A stretch of 64,000 nucleotides of DNA from Planctomycetota bacterium (GCA_016795205.1 JAEUHZ010000048.1:1-64000); one strand, 5' to 3'. Positions 1 through 7,938 are shown, counted from the first letter of the stretch. Numbers and translations: made by a program. Notes: generated from the sequence alone by a model not told the origin.

Positions 1-322
1 CTCAGAACCCGATTTGCTACGTAGCCTGTCCATGAGCGCCGAACTGCGGGATATGTCAATCGACGAGGTGCTGTTCATGCTCCGGGCTGACGGCGGCACG
101 ATCGGACAGACAGCAACGCCCGGCAGTCAGTACTTCGAAGCTTGCTGCCAACTCCGCTTTCGGCTTTGCGAATGCTCGCGGCGGGTGGGACCGGGCTACG
201 ACTACATCGCCCGTGGTCCCGACGAGGGCATCTGGTACGTGGGCATCAACGGCACCACAGGCGTGATCTCTTGCGGCCCGAAGGGGCACCACTACCTTCA
301 CGGAACGCCTCCCTGCTTGTAG
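1..322 (+). CDS. Hypothetical protein, probably 5'-truncated by the window edge
   Basis: The reading frame is open from the first bases of the window, so the true start may lie to the left; internal candidates are TTG 14 and ATG 32. The visible product is about 100 residues with a glycine-rich C-terminal part (GYDYIARGPDEGIWYVG then GTTGVISCGPKGHHY) and four cysteines. I recognise no family. There is no signal peptide at the visible start. It is convergent with the minus-strand gene ending at 368. The composition is plausible for a real gene, but nothing else supports it. Confidence 0.35.
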   Translation, partial: SEPDLLRSLSMSAELRDMSIDEVLFMLRADGGTIGQTATPGSQYFEACCQLRFRLCECSRRVGPGYDYIARGPDEGIWYVGINGTTGVISCGPKGHHYLHGTPPCL

Positions 323-367
323 GCCGGAGCGAAGTCTGCTGCTTCGCCCCGGCGTCCAGTCAACAGT

Positions 368-970
368 TCAGATCGTTACCACGGCGCACGGCGCTCCGGC
401 CGACAGCGACTCCTGCCAGGCCTGGAGGTCGCTGCGCCGGCAGGTCCACACGCGCACGTCGTACGAGTACCCTGGGTACCAGCGGTTCGGGATCACTCGT
501 CGATCCTCGCGCCAGGGCGCCACCGCGAGCCGGAAGCTGGCGGCGAACGCGTCAAGGTGTTGCGCGACATCATGCTCGCGCCTGCACGAGCCAAACACGA
601 TGAGCGCGACCCAGTCCAAGTGCTCCGGCGCGTTCGCGGCGAGCTTCTGGATGTCGAGAGCAGCCGACTTGCCCTCGCACCCCCAGAGGTATGCCTTGAA
701 CTTGCCGAAGTTCCCGTTGTCGAGCCAGTACGAGAGCCATGCGCCCTTGCTCTCGGCGATCAAGGTCTCGCCCGTCGCCGTGCGGACGTGGATGTCGTAC
801 TTCTCCCCGCAGCCGGGGTACGCCTTGTTGGTGTCCGCGAAGTTCCCCTGCCGCATCTCGACGGCGACGCGGGCGATCTCGTTCGACCACGCGTTCTCCT
901 CGTACTTACCCGGCTCCGTCGACCTACGCTCAAACGCCGTGAACACTGCCTGCACAAACTCGTCTCGCAT
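368..970 (-). CDS. PD-(D/E)XK-like nuclease-fold protein (hypothetical)
   Basis: This is a 200-residue protein read from ATG 970-968; a strong AGGAGG lies 7 bases upstream (about 978-983), which decides this start over the much longer open frame. Residues 55-76 read GEKYDIHV...LIAESKGAW, giving D59 and E73-x-K75, the spacing of a PD-(D/E)XK active site (D, then ExK on the next strand). The rest is soluble and rich in Trp, with no membrane segment. The neighbour at 1520 is a broken restriction gene, so a defence or DNA-processing role is possible. The fold assignment is my inference from the motif only. The protein otherwise resembles no family I can name. Confidence 0.6.
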   Translation of the reverse strand: MRDEFVQAVFTAFERRSTEPGKYEENAWSNEIARVAVEMRQGNFADTNKAYPGCGEKYDIHVRTATGETLIAESKGAWLSYWLDNGNFGKFKAYLWGCEGKSAALDIQKLAANAPEHLDWVALIVFGSCRREHDVAQHLDAFAASFRLAVAPWREDRRVIPNRWYPGYSYDVRVWTCRRSDLQAWQESLSAGAPCAVVTI

Positions 971-1165
971 CGTGATCCTCCTGCCCTGGTGGGTTTCCAA
1001 CGAAAACGAGGCCCCGGGCGCCCCGCGCCCTCGGCCTCGTCCATGCCCACACCATACCGAATCGACTCCCGCAGCGATACCCGGCCATGTGCCTGGTACT
1101 CCCCTTACGAATCCTCGCGACGAGGGAGCCCGATCGCATCCTCCGGCTCCCCCTGAGCATCCGCG

Positions 1166-1342
1166 ATGCTGGCACCTGACTGGGCTGGCGGAATGCTCGC
1201 GCGCATCCGGACCGTCGCGGCCTACCTGCGCGATGCCGGCGTGGCGGTCGAGATGCAGGCGGTCGCGAACCCCGGGCTCGTCGGGTACGAGGAGGAGCAC
1301 CAGGTGGCGGTGGTGCCGTGGCAGGACCGGCAAGCGCTCTGA
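1166..1342 (+). CDS. Small ORF or gene fragment (58 aa)
   Basis: This 58-codon frame starts at ATG 1166 just after an in-frame TGA and ends at TGA 1340. The product has a normal amino-acid mix (MLARIRTVAAYLRDAGVAVE, later EEEHQVAVVPWQ), unlike the arginine-rich shadow frames nearby, so it looks translated or recently so. No ribosome-binding site is evident. It may be the remnant of a longer protein, since the region is full of truncated genes. No family is recognised. Confidence 0.3.
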   Translation: MLAPDWAGGMLARIRTVAAYLRDAGVAVEMQAVANPGLVGYEEEHQVAVVPWQDRQAL

Positions 1343-1519
1343 GTGGGACTCGCTGCACCACCCAGCAGCAACTGATACCGGTCTGTCCGATCCCTGGCTC
1401 GCGGGGCCGCCTAGCGGGAAGGACCATCCCACGGAGACGTCCGGAGGGTAGAAGTACGCACCCTGGCGGCGCCGTCCCCTGCCGAGGCTGATCCTGGAGC
1501 ACCGCACGCTCGCCGCGAG
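1343..1519. other. Intergenic, nothing recognised
   Basis: About 180 bases between the small ORF and the restriction-gene fragment. It must have contained the promoter of the latter, but I see no clear -10/-35 pair, repeat or hairpin. Confidence 0.4.
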
Positions 1520-2116
1520 ATGTCGAACCCCTTCTTCGACCGCCCCATCCTCAACTCCCCCTACGACGCCCCCACGCGTCACTGGGAGCTCGATGCCAGC
1601 GGCCAGCCGACTCAGAAGATCCTCGAGGCGCGTCGGCGGGCTTCCTTCGTCACGCCGATCCCCAAGCCCAAGAAGCGTCGCGGGGCAGCGCAACAGGAGG
1701 AGATGGTCTTTGCCGAGGGCAAGGGCCTCTCGACCGCGGATCAGCAGTACGACACCACGTCCCTGATCAACGAGGTCAGGAGCCTCGTCGACGACTGGCG
1801 CGCACAGCCTTCGTCAGCGTGGGGCGTCACCCCCGAAACGGCTCGCCTGCTCCAGCACTGGCGGCACTACACGTTCGGCGGTCCCCGCCCGTTCTTCTGC
1901 CAGGTCGAGGCCGTCGAGACCGCGATCTGGCTCACCGAGGTCGCCCCGCACACGAAGCGCGGGAAGTCGCTGCTGGAGACGTTCACGCTCGCGAGTCGCA
2001 ACGCTAACCCCGAGCTGACCCGCCTGGCGCTCAAGCTCGCAACGGGTTCGGGCAAGACGACCGTCATGGCCATGCGGCGAGAGGGAGAGAGACGGTGTCC
2101 AAGCGTGGGCTCCTGA
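1520..2116 (+). pseudogene. Truncated type III restriction/helicase (BPTD_3080-like) N-terminus
   Basis: The first ~185 residues match the N-terminal region of large DEAD/DEAH-type restriction proteins of the BPTD_3080/type III Res kind: MSNPFFDRPILNSPYDAP, HWELDASGQPTQKI, TPIPKPKKR, DEGKGLS-type AEGKGLSTADQQYD, LLQHWRHYTFGGPRPFFCQ, and finally the Walker A LKLATGSGKTT (residues 172-181) followed by VMAM. Family members run on for several hundred residues through the helicase and nuclease parts. Here similarity stops at codon 2072-2074, and 13 unrelated codons lead to TGA 2114. The protein has lost every helicase motif after Walker A and cannot be functional. The cut is abrupt, which fits a recombination or insertion junction at about 2075. 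Confidence 0.8.
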
Positions 2117-2136
2117 GGGAGCGGCCGGGGCTTGGA
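2098..2136 (+). other. Stem-loop at the truncation junction
   Basis: TCCAAGC (2098-2104) pairs with GCTTGGA (2130-2136), and inside it GCTCC (2109-2113) pairs with GGAGC (2118-2122). It lies just after the point where similarity to the restriction gene ends. It could be the end of a mobile element, but I could not identify a partner end or a family. Confidence 0.3.
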
Positions 2137-2254
2137 CGGGTGGGCTTAGAGGGGGAGGCCGCGAACTACGACAAGTGTAGCAGGGGTGGGCCCTGGAGGG
2201 CTACGTCAAAGCGGAAGGGGTTTCTTTACAGGCAACACCACTGCTCACAGAGAC
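2137..2254. other. Intergenic between two broken or foreign segments
   Basis: Purine-rich sequence that drops toward lower GC on approaching the gene that ends at 2255. No gene or clear repeat is seen. Confidence 0.3.
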
Positions 2255-3172
2255 TCATGGTTTCCAATAGTTTGCGAAGTTAACTAAATTGGTCCATCCT
2301 CCGGCGCTACGCTGTGCATTGGTGTACTGGCGTGTTCCGTCGATAACTCCGTCACGGTTCGAATCCAACAGGATAAGCGACGCGAAATTCGGATCCTCTA
2401 CTAGCATGCAGGATCCACCTCGGCTAACTCCAAATGTGTAAGAATACCCAGTTTCCGCACCGGTAATTCTATCGCCGAACTGGAGATAGTCCTGGTCAGC
2501 GCTGAGCGGCAGAATTCCGAGCACTCCTCCCGAAGCCGTGGATCCAGCAACGAAGGTAAGGACCTTTGTGCTCAGGTTCAAAGACAGCAGATCGCTAGAA
2601 TCATCAAATTGCACAAGCAGATTCTCTGTCGAACCGGATGCCCGCCTAAGCCCGCACATGTTCCGCGCAAGTACGCGACCGACTATATTGGCTTTATACA
2701 GCTCTGTTCGCGCGGCAATCGACGGAAGCGCGACATTCACCGAGCTGACGCCCGTCTGAGTGTTCACAATGGGCGCGGGCATTGGACTTGGCCATGCCAG
2801 AGTCCACAATTCAATGATGGTCTGACCATCATCAGCCTTACCTGCAACTACGATTGATTCATTATCAATCACACAGCATGCAGTCGGATAGTACCGAAGC
2901 GTGAACTTCTGTTCACTCGTCGCCCACTCATAACTCAGATCGCCCCAGTAATTCTCCGGCGGCTGCGCTCCATTTATCAGAGCCATGGCGGTCCATTCAA
3001 CCCGGACCTCCCTTTCGGCGGCGTAGGTAGTCACCCGCCCGGCCTGATGACCAGTGCGTACGTACTCCAACGCCCCATTCTGGAGTAGATTCAATGGTAC
3101 GGGGGATTGCGCGAGCACACAAGGCCAGGCCGAAGTAGCAAGAATCGCCAGAACCATACAGGTACACTTCAT
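2255..3172 (-). CDS. Secreted lower-GC protein, related to the one at 6931-7938
   Basis: A 305-residue protein with a signal peptide (MKCTCMVLAILATSAWPCVLAQ, cleavage after VLA-Q). The body contains SIVVAGKADDGQTIIELW and a C-terminal LILLDSNRDGVIDGTRQY calcium-loop-like stretch. The same order of landmarks (VLGKSAGGECMVEKW, then LLFDNNNDGLFDQHQ near the end) occurs in the 6931-7938 product, so I infer a shared family. Its GC content is visibly lower than that of neighbouring genes. The start lies only 3 bases after the stop of the HExxH gene upstream, so the two form an operon. The function is unknown; the export signal indicates an envelope or extracellular location. Confidence 0.75.
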   Translation of the reverse strand: MKCTCMVLAILATSAWPCVLAQSPVPLNLLQNGALEYVRTGHQAGRVTTYAAEREVRVEWTAMALINGAQPPENYWGDLSYEWATSEQKFTLRYYPTACCVIDNESIVVAGKADDGQTIIELWTLAWPSPMPAPIVNTQTGVSSVNVALPSIAARTELYKANIVGRVLARNMCGLRRASGSTENLLVQFDDSSDLLSLNLSTKVLTFVAGSTASGGVLGILPLSADQDYLQFGDRITGAETGYSYTFGVSRGGSCMLVEDPNFASLILLDSNRDGVIDGTRQYTNAQRSAGGWTNLVNFANYWKP

Positions 3173-3175
3173 AGA

Positions 3176-3808
3176 TCAACTCCCAACACAGGATACTGAA
3201 CCGGCTTGGACTTGGGGGCAAGGCAGCCCGGACGTCGGCCCTGTTTGCCCAGGACCGAGGGTACACCTAATCCAGAAGGCGTATGCGTCTTCCTGCAACT
3301 GACGGACGGCCGCACAATAGATCTCCGCCTCGTTATCATATGCCACTTGAATTGCCGCAAGCGCGTCGCAGTTGGCTCGAGCTTCCCGACACATCATGGC
3401 TGTCCAGTCGCCCACCGAGAGCTGCCCCGGCGGGTTAGGCGGATCCATGTTTATTAAGTGGCTTAACTCGTGAAACACCTGACCAACTGCTAGGCCTACC
3501 GTTGTACCAGGCGCCACCGTAACAATAAATGTGGTACCATTCTCGATCCTACTACTTGCTTTTGATCCCTTGGCAACCGTCCCGATTTCAACTCTTATGG
3601 TCGGTGGGGTCGCCGTCATGGCCTGCCCGGCCCAACCTTGACCGCCGGCTGTCAAGTACTGCGCGACCAATGCCGTCGCCGCAGGACTGATCGGTGTGCC
3701 AGGCGGCGTCGTTCCTTGAGACAATGCAGGACTCGCAATTGCAGCAAGGAGGGCGGAGACACACACGATTCCTCGTACGATGGTCATTCTCATATTTGTG
3801 GGGTTCAC
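3176..3808 (-). CDS. Secreted protein with HExxH zincin-like motif
   Basis: A 210-residue protein with an N-terminal signal (hydrophobic core VCVSALLAAIASPALSQ). Residues 113-117 are HELSH, the zinc-binding and catalytic motif of zincin metallopeptidases. It lies on a predicted helix after a strand-like VGQVF, followed by many Cys residues (134, 147, 168 and later). A third zinc ligand is not obvious, so protease activity is only inferred. I chose GTG 3808 because GGAAGGAG lies 4 bases upstream and because this GTG overlaps the stop of a small upstream frame as GTGA; ATG 3793 or 3787 are alternatives. It is co-directional and near-abutting with the gene at 2255-3172. Lower GC than its surroundings suggests transfer. 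Confidence 0.65.
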   Translation of the reverse strand: MNPTNMRMTIVRGIVCVSALLAAIASPALSQGTTPPGTPISPAATALVAQYLTAGGQGWAGQAMTATPPTIRVEIGTVAKGSKASSRIENGTTFIVTVAPGTTVGLAVGQVFHELSHLINMDPPNPPGQLSVGDWTAMMCREARANCDALAAIQVAYDNEAEIYCAAVRQLQEDAYAFWIRCTLGPGQTGPTSGLPCPQVQAGSVSCVGS

Positions 3809-4011
3809 GAAACTCCTTCCGCTTTGAAGGCCGGGTCGAGGCGGCCACTTGGGGTCCGTGAGATCGATCTGTGTTGTTCAAACGCGTCGAGGATCGCCGC
3901 GCGTACCGCACGGCGTAGGGCGCGCGAGTTTCGGTGCTCGCGCTCGGCGCGCTCGATCGCCACGCGGCCGATGCGGGAGAAGTCGGCTGGCGGGAAAGGA
4001 ACTGCCGACAT
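3805..4011 (-). CDS. Small basic ORF (68 aa), possible coupled leader gene or fragment
   Basis: Read from ATG 4011 to TGA 3805, with its stop overlapping the GTG start of the downstream HExxH gene (GTGA). The product, beginning MSAVPFPPADFSRIGRVAI, is arginine-rich and helical, with no family match I know. The frame stays open upstream to 4581 through the tRNA fragment, but that part is not protein-like. The overlap is the main support for it. Confidence 0.3.
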   Translation of the reverse strand: MSAVPFPPADFSRIGRVAIERAEREHRNSRALRRAVRAAILDAFEQHRSISRTPSGRLDPAFKAEGVS

Positions 4012-4524
4012 GGGCGCGGTGCTGTCCAGGTCCGCCGGGGCCAGCCTGACCGGGGCCACCCGGGAGGGGCGCAGGTCCGGCGCCTTCCATCCCCGGAGGC
4101 GCGTCAGCCGGCGGTCCGTGTTCGACGCACGCCGCGTCTCCGCCCTCACCCGGGCACCGCGACGCCCGGCACTCGAAGCCCTCGACCGGCCCAGGTCGTC
4201 CGCGCTTGATAGGCCATGCGCCACCCCCGATGCTCGGCTCCGCCCGTCGGCAAGGGGCTTGCACAAGGGCGTAGAGAAGCCGGAGAGGTGTGTGGCGCTC
4301 ACGACGAAGCGGGGGAGTCCAAGGCCAAAGCGGCGAGTCGCGCGCCTGTCCTCCGACCTATCCCTAGAAACGTACGCGGCGCCCCCATCCGTCACTATTT
4401 CGCGGAATGACGGTGATCCCCTGCCCCGGTCCCGCCCGCTGGCCGTCCGCCGGGCCCCTCGGGCGCGGACCGCCGGCCCGCTCCAGCCCGGTCGCTGTCC
4501 CCTCCCGACCGCCCCTGCCCGCTC
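4012..4524. other. Non-coding or decayed stretch
   Basis: All frames here give arginine/proline/alanine-rich, low-plausibility translations. I see no gene, no clear repeat and no intact RNA. It lies immediately before the tRNA 3' fragment and probably belongs to the end of an integrated element. Confidence 0.4.
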
Positions 4525-4580
4525 AGCACCGCAGCTTCCCAAGCTGAATGTCGAGGGTTCGAACCCCTTCGCCCGCTCCA
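4525..4580 (+). tRNA. 3' fragment of tRNA-Gly(CCC), putative island attachment site
   Basis: The sequence reads as the 3' two-thirds of a tRNA: the 3' end of the D-arm (AGCACC), an anticodon arm CAGC-TTCCCAA-GCTG with anticodon CCC, a T-arm GAGGG-TTCGAAC-CCCTT, an acceptor 3' strand CGCCCGC (4570-4576), discriminator T and CCA (4578-4580). The matching acceptor 5' strand (GCGGGCG) and the D-loop are absent; upstream is unrelated C-rich sequence. Such 3' fragments are made when an integrase recombines into the 3' end of a tRNA gene and duplicates it. The intact gene should therefore lie to the left, outside this window, with the element between. Confidence 0.7.
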
Positions 4581-4653
4581 ACTCTTTGCGTGTGCGCGCC
4601 TTCTGCGCGCGCAGAGCACCAACCGCCAGCGTAAGGGACGCGCGGTCGGACGC

Positions 4654-4806
4654 TTACGTTCCCTTGACCTCGACGCGAACCTCAGCGTCCCCTCTCGTAC
4701 AGCGCAGGTCGTAGGGACACGTGCCTGACGTGTCCTCGACCACGAACCCCTCGCTCTCGTAACAGGCGCGCGCGAGCTGGTCCCAGGATCCCCGCCCTGG
4801 GCCCCC
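4654..4806 (-). pseudogene. Remnant of a DUF3883-like protein (EVKGT motif)
   Basis: A frame too short to be an annotated gene, read right to left, gives SWDQLARACYESEGFVVED, then GTCPYDLRCTRGDAE and VRVEVKGT before TAA 4656-4654. The pattern YDL...EV-x-VEVKGT is the core of DUF3883 domains, a nuclease-like fold found at the C-terminus of many restriction and defence proteins. Family members continue beyond EVKGT and have hundreds of residues before this domain; here an in-frame TAG lies a few codons upstream and there is no start codon. It is therefore a fragment of a lost gene next to the attachment site. Confidence 0.6.
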
Positions 4807-4812
4807 AGGGCT

Positions 4813-4844
4813 AGGGAGTCGCATTAGTCCTGGGATGCGACCCT
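4813..4844 (-). terminator. Hairpin downstream of the beta-helix gene
   Basis: GTCGCAT (4818-4824) pairs with ATGCGAC (4835-4841), extended by AGGG and CCCT. A second stem GTGGCC/GGCCAC lies at 4861-4883. Both follow the stop at 4902 on the minus strand and may end its transcript. No clear T-tract is seen. Confidence 0.35.
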
Positions 4845-4901
4845 GCCAGGAGTAGGCCAGGTGGCCGCCCCCCCCAGGGCCACTCGGGTTTCCACGCGAA
4901 G

Positions 4902-6596
4902 CTACGCGCCCCAGGCGATGGTCAGGCCGTTGCTGGTGTTGAACCTAGCTGGGGTGCAGAAAGTGGCCCCGTCCCTGTACCAGACCTGGTAGTGCCGGGT
5001 TCCCCCCGGCGCGGGGAGTGCCCCGCGTACGGAGATGCGCGGATCGTTGCCGACGCCCGCCCCGAACATCGAGGAGCCGTTGACCGACGCCTTGATGCCG
5101 AGCCGGATGATCGTGCCGAAGACGCAGCGGAGCCCGTCCCCGAACGCCACGCCGCCGGGTCCGTAGATCGCATCGATCGCGTCGCCCTGGAAGTACAGCG
5201 CGGGCGCGTTCGCCCCCATGCCGCTGCACGACAGCGCAAGGCTGTCGTCGCTCACACGGGCTTGGCCGAAGGCCGAGAGCACCGCGCCGTGCCCCGCCGA
5301 GTTCGAGCATCCACCCACCGTGGCCTGGTTCCCGCACGGGCAAGGCAGGCCGAAGGTCTGGTCCCCGAGGCACAGGTCCGACCCGCCACCCTCGCAGGTG
5401 TCGAGGATCGTGTTCCCGTTCGCGTCGGCGGCAGCGCCGCTCGCGATCTCCTCGAAGTCGGGCGCTCCGTTTCCATTGCAGTCGGCCATGACCTCGTACG
5501 CCCCGATGTCCACGATCGGAACCGCCCCGATGCCAGTGTTGGGCACCGCAGCAATCTCCTGCCGACGGGGATGCCCGTCCATGGCCGTCGCAGCGTTGAG
5601 CACAGCGGCGTTCGTGCCAGCGTCGATGCACGGCGAATCGGGAAGCAAGCGCAGGTCGTAGGTCGCCGCCGAGACGAAACGCGGATCGCCGCTGATGTGC
5701 GGGTAGTACCACGATGGAGGAAGCGGCGGATCGATCAGGCATCCGGACACCTGACTCGTGTCCATTCGGAACTCCATGATCGCCGGTCCCTGGTTGCCGT
5801 AGAAGATCGTGTTGGAAAGCGAGCCGCCGGGTGATGCTCCGAAGTACAAAGCCGTGTCGCCGACGACTCCGTTGCCACTCGTTAGTACACGGTTGTCGTA
5901 AAATGTGCAGTTCGAGATGGACGCAGGTGCAGTCGGCGCACCGACCGTGAACGTCTCCTGTTCGTGCATAGCTGCGACCGCGATGCCCGAGTCGCCGTTC
6001 CGATAGAAGAGACTGTCGCTCACTTGCCCACCGCTCCACAGGTCGAGCGCACCGTCTCGGTTGTTTCGGAAGATACAGTGGCGGATTTGACCGTCGCGCA
6101 CGGAGGCGGCGTGACCGATCAGCGTGCTGGACACAAGCTGATAACCGACGCCCCCCTGAACTGTGAGTCCGTCGAGCACACCGCCGAACACGTCCACGAT
6201 CCTGCGGCTGTTGTCGGAGCCGCCGAAGCCCGAGCCATCGTCTCCGTTCAGGTCCCCGCTCAGCACGGCGGGGTAGAGGTTCCAGTTGCGCTGCGCGAGG
6301 CTCGACTCCGTACCTCGGAAGCCGCCGTACACCTCGATCCCCGTCATCGTGAAGCGCGCCAACACGCTGCCGCCGGAAGGCGCGGGCGTGTACGTGCCCG
6401 CTGCGATCCAGACCTGATCCCCCGGGGCCGTGGTGGGCAGTGCATCGCGGAGCTCCGTGAACGCGTTGGACCAGGAGGTCCCGTTGTTCGCGCCGGTAGC
6501 GGTGCGACTGACGTAGACGATCCCAGCGCGGGACTCGGAGGCCAGCATGGCGGCGACGAGTGCCGTCGAAGCAGAGAGCACGAGCAGCGGACGCAT
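4902..6596 (-). CDS. Secreted right-handed beta-helix (choice-of-anchor Q-like) protein with planctomycete C-terminal module
   Basis: A 564-residue exported protein with a signal peptide (MRPLLVLSASTALVAAMLAS, then ESRAG). Residues ~27-350 form a parallel beta-helix of the choice-of-anchor Q kind: IVYVSRTATGANNGTSW, VWIAAGTYTPA, VYGGFRGTESSL, ISNCTFYDN, SPCIDAGTN, VDIGAYE. Residues ~372-402 are a dockerin-like pair of D/N loops (DCNGNGAPDFEE, DANGNTILDTCEG). Residues 407-564 are a cysteine-containing module (CLGD...CPCGN...ALYFQG...FGDGLRC...HYQVWYR...FCTPARFNTSNGL) that recurs at the end of the product of 36981-38804 and, diverged, of 32771-34126. It probably acts at the cell surface or outside; the module may serve sorting or anchoring (inference). 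It appears monocistronic. Confidence 0.85.
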   Translation of the reverse strand: MRPLLVLSASTALVAAMLASESRAGIVYVSRTATGANNGTSWSNAFTELRDALPTTAPGDQVWIAAGTYTPAPSGGSVLARFTMTGIEVYGGFRGTESSLAQRNWNLYPAVLSGDLNGDDGSGFGGSDNSRRIVDVFGGVLDGLTVQGGVGYQLVSSTLIGHAASVRDGQIRHCIFRNNRDGALDLWSGGQVSDSLFYRNGDSGIAVAAMHEQETFTVGAPTAPASISNCTFYDNRVLTSGNGVVGDTALYFGASPGGSLSNTIFYGNQGPAIMEFRMDTSQVSGCLIDPPLPPSWYYPHISGDPRFVSAATYDLRLLPDSPCIDAGTNAAVLNAATAMDGHPRRQEIAAVPNTGIGAVPIVDIGAYEVMADCNGNGAPDFEEIASGAAADANGNTILDTCEGGGSDLCLGDQTFGLPCPCGNQATVGGCSNSAGHGAVLSAFGQARVSDDSLALSCSGMGANAPALYFQGDAIDAIYGPGGVAFGDGLRCVFGTIIRLGIKASVNGSSMFGAGVGNDPRISVRGALPAPGGTRHYQVWYRDGATFCTPARFNTSNGLTIAWGA

Positions 6597-6930
6597 CGAG
6601 GGCTTTCGGGAGTGGTTGGCAGCCTGGGAAGTGGACGCCCCAGTCTACCCACCGCGCCGGATCGCGCGCCGCCGGTCCGGCGAGGGAGAACGCAGCGGGA
6701 AGCATCCGCACGAGCGTCATGGCCCTCCGAGGCTCGGCAAGGCAGGGACGGCTTGACGAGGCCGATGCCCGTGAGCGAAGCCACACGGTCAGCTCAACCT
6801 GTTCGAAGCCCCCCAGACCAGCCCCAGACTCTCATGACCCCTGGACCAACAACAGGGACAGGGTCACACGCGTGCCGCTTCAGGGGCGCTTTCGGCAGCC
6901 GTCGGCGTCGTAGTCGCACCAACTTAGCGG
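6597..6930. other. Intergenic, no gene seen
   Basis: It holds the promoter region of the beta-helix gene near its right... left-facing start at 6596 and the 3' flank of the secreted gene ending at 6931. Frames give only arginine/serine-rich translations. Around 6810-6870 GC drops and direct CCAG repeats occur, but no mobile-element end could be recognised. Confidence 0.4.
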
Positions 6931-7938
6931 TTAGTACCGCAGAAAATCTGACATCCAGACGTCGCCCGTATAGCCAGCACCTGCTATTTGATCGAGTGAG
7001 AGAGTCTGGTGCTGATCGAAAAGCCCATCATTGTTATTGTCAAATAGCAACGAAGTACTCAGAACACCAGCATTTGAACAACCTCCACAGCCCGCTATGC
7101 ACATTCGGCCGTACTGCGCGTGATGCCGAGGGCAAATGCTCTGCCAGTATTGCAAGTGAGGCAGCGCGGTTGCATCCAACACTGCAATTGGACCGCCGCT
7201 CGACACAAGATCCAAACGATACAACGTACGGGGAGCGTCCCCGCACACGAGCAGCAAGAACCGGCCTTCCGGATCGCAAGCAATAGCATGAGGATCTCCA
7301 ATCACTGCCGTCCTCAGAATCTCTACGCGCTGCTGCCGCCGGAGTGGCCGATGAGCAGGCGAAATGTAAGTCCCGCCTTGGATTCCAATTGCTGTGGAAG
7401 GCACTCCAGAGACCGGAATTCCGACTGCACTTGAAGCTGCGGAGCAGCTGAAAAAGTAGGCCCCTGTAGGGGTGTTAGTTACCCACTTCTCAACCATGCA
7501 CTCGCCGCCAGCGGACTTCCCAAGCACATACATCTCAGTCGATTGACGACCTGCGACATCGAAGACCTGGTAGGACGTCGCGAACTCTGTCTCCGATTCA
7601 TCGAATTCAGGAAAGGTAAACGGACCGGGATCCACGGTCGAAACTCGTCCGGCATTCTTGACATTCCTAACACGCACAAATGAACCGCCAGACTCATAAA
7701 ACAGTGTCTGCTGAAAATCAGAGGAGCTTACCACTCCGCGCAAGCGCAGCGTGTTAGCGTCGCGATCTGCACTCCCAACAATACTGGGGCTCGGCACGTC
7801 AAGGAGTTGCACCCGACCCGTGCCCGCCGGTTGATGACTCAACGGCGGCTTGTTGACTGCCTCGCCCGTGCTACGGACGGCAAAGAGCCCCAGCGCAACG
7901 CACCCACAAACAACGACACAGATGAGCGCAAGGCGCAT
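6931..7938 (-). CDS. Secreted lower-GC protein; promoter region interrupted by an IS
   Basis: I place the start at ATG 7938 (MRLALICVVVCGCVALGLFAV, a signal peptide or membrane anchor); the frame can also start at ATG 7953, but that codon is formed at the edge of the inserted IS. The 335-residue product contains MYVLGKSAGGECMVEKW, HAIACDPEGRFLLLVCGD and a C-terminal LLFDNNNDGLFDQHQTL, matching landmarks of the 2255-3172 product, so the two look like diverged paralogues. GC is lower than in the flanking genes. With the IS inverted repeat ending right before its first codons, its native promoter must be displaced, so expression may be lost or driven by the IS. The function is unknown. Confidence 0.7.
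   Translation of the reverse strand: MRLALICVVVCGCVALGLFAVRSTGEAVNKPPLSHQPAGTGRVQLLDVPSPSIVGSADRDANTLRLRGVVSSSDFQQTLFYESGGSFVRVRNVKNAGRVSTVDPGPFTFPEFDESETEFATSYQVFDVAGRQSTEMYVLGKSAGGECMVEKWVTNTPTGAYFFSCSAASSAVGIPVSGVPSTAIGIQGGTYISPAHRPLRRQQRVEILRTAVIGDPHAIACDPEGRFLLLVCGDAPRTLYRLDLVSSGGPIAVLDATALPHLQYWQSICPRHHAQYGRMCIAGCGGCSNAGVLSTSLLFDNNNDGLFDQHQTLSLDQIAGAGYTGDVWMSDFLRY

Noticed and set aside
2090..2254. Possible group II intron 5' end (GTGTCC...)
   Set aside because: No GTGYG consensus, no domain V and no reverse transcriptase; only a local hairpin can be supported.
3805..4581. A 258-codon minus-strand frame beginning MERAKGFEPSTFSLGS
   Set aside because: That N-terminus is the well-known false translation of the complement of a tRNA 3' region; the frame just crosses the tRNA fragment. 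Only the last 68 codons have any support.
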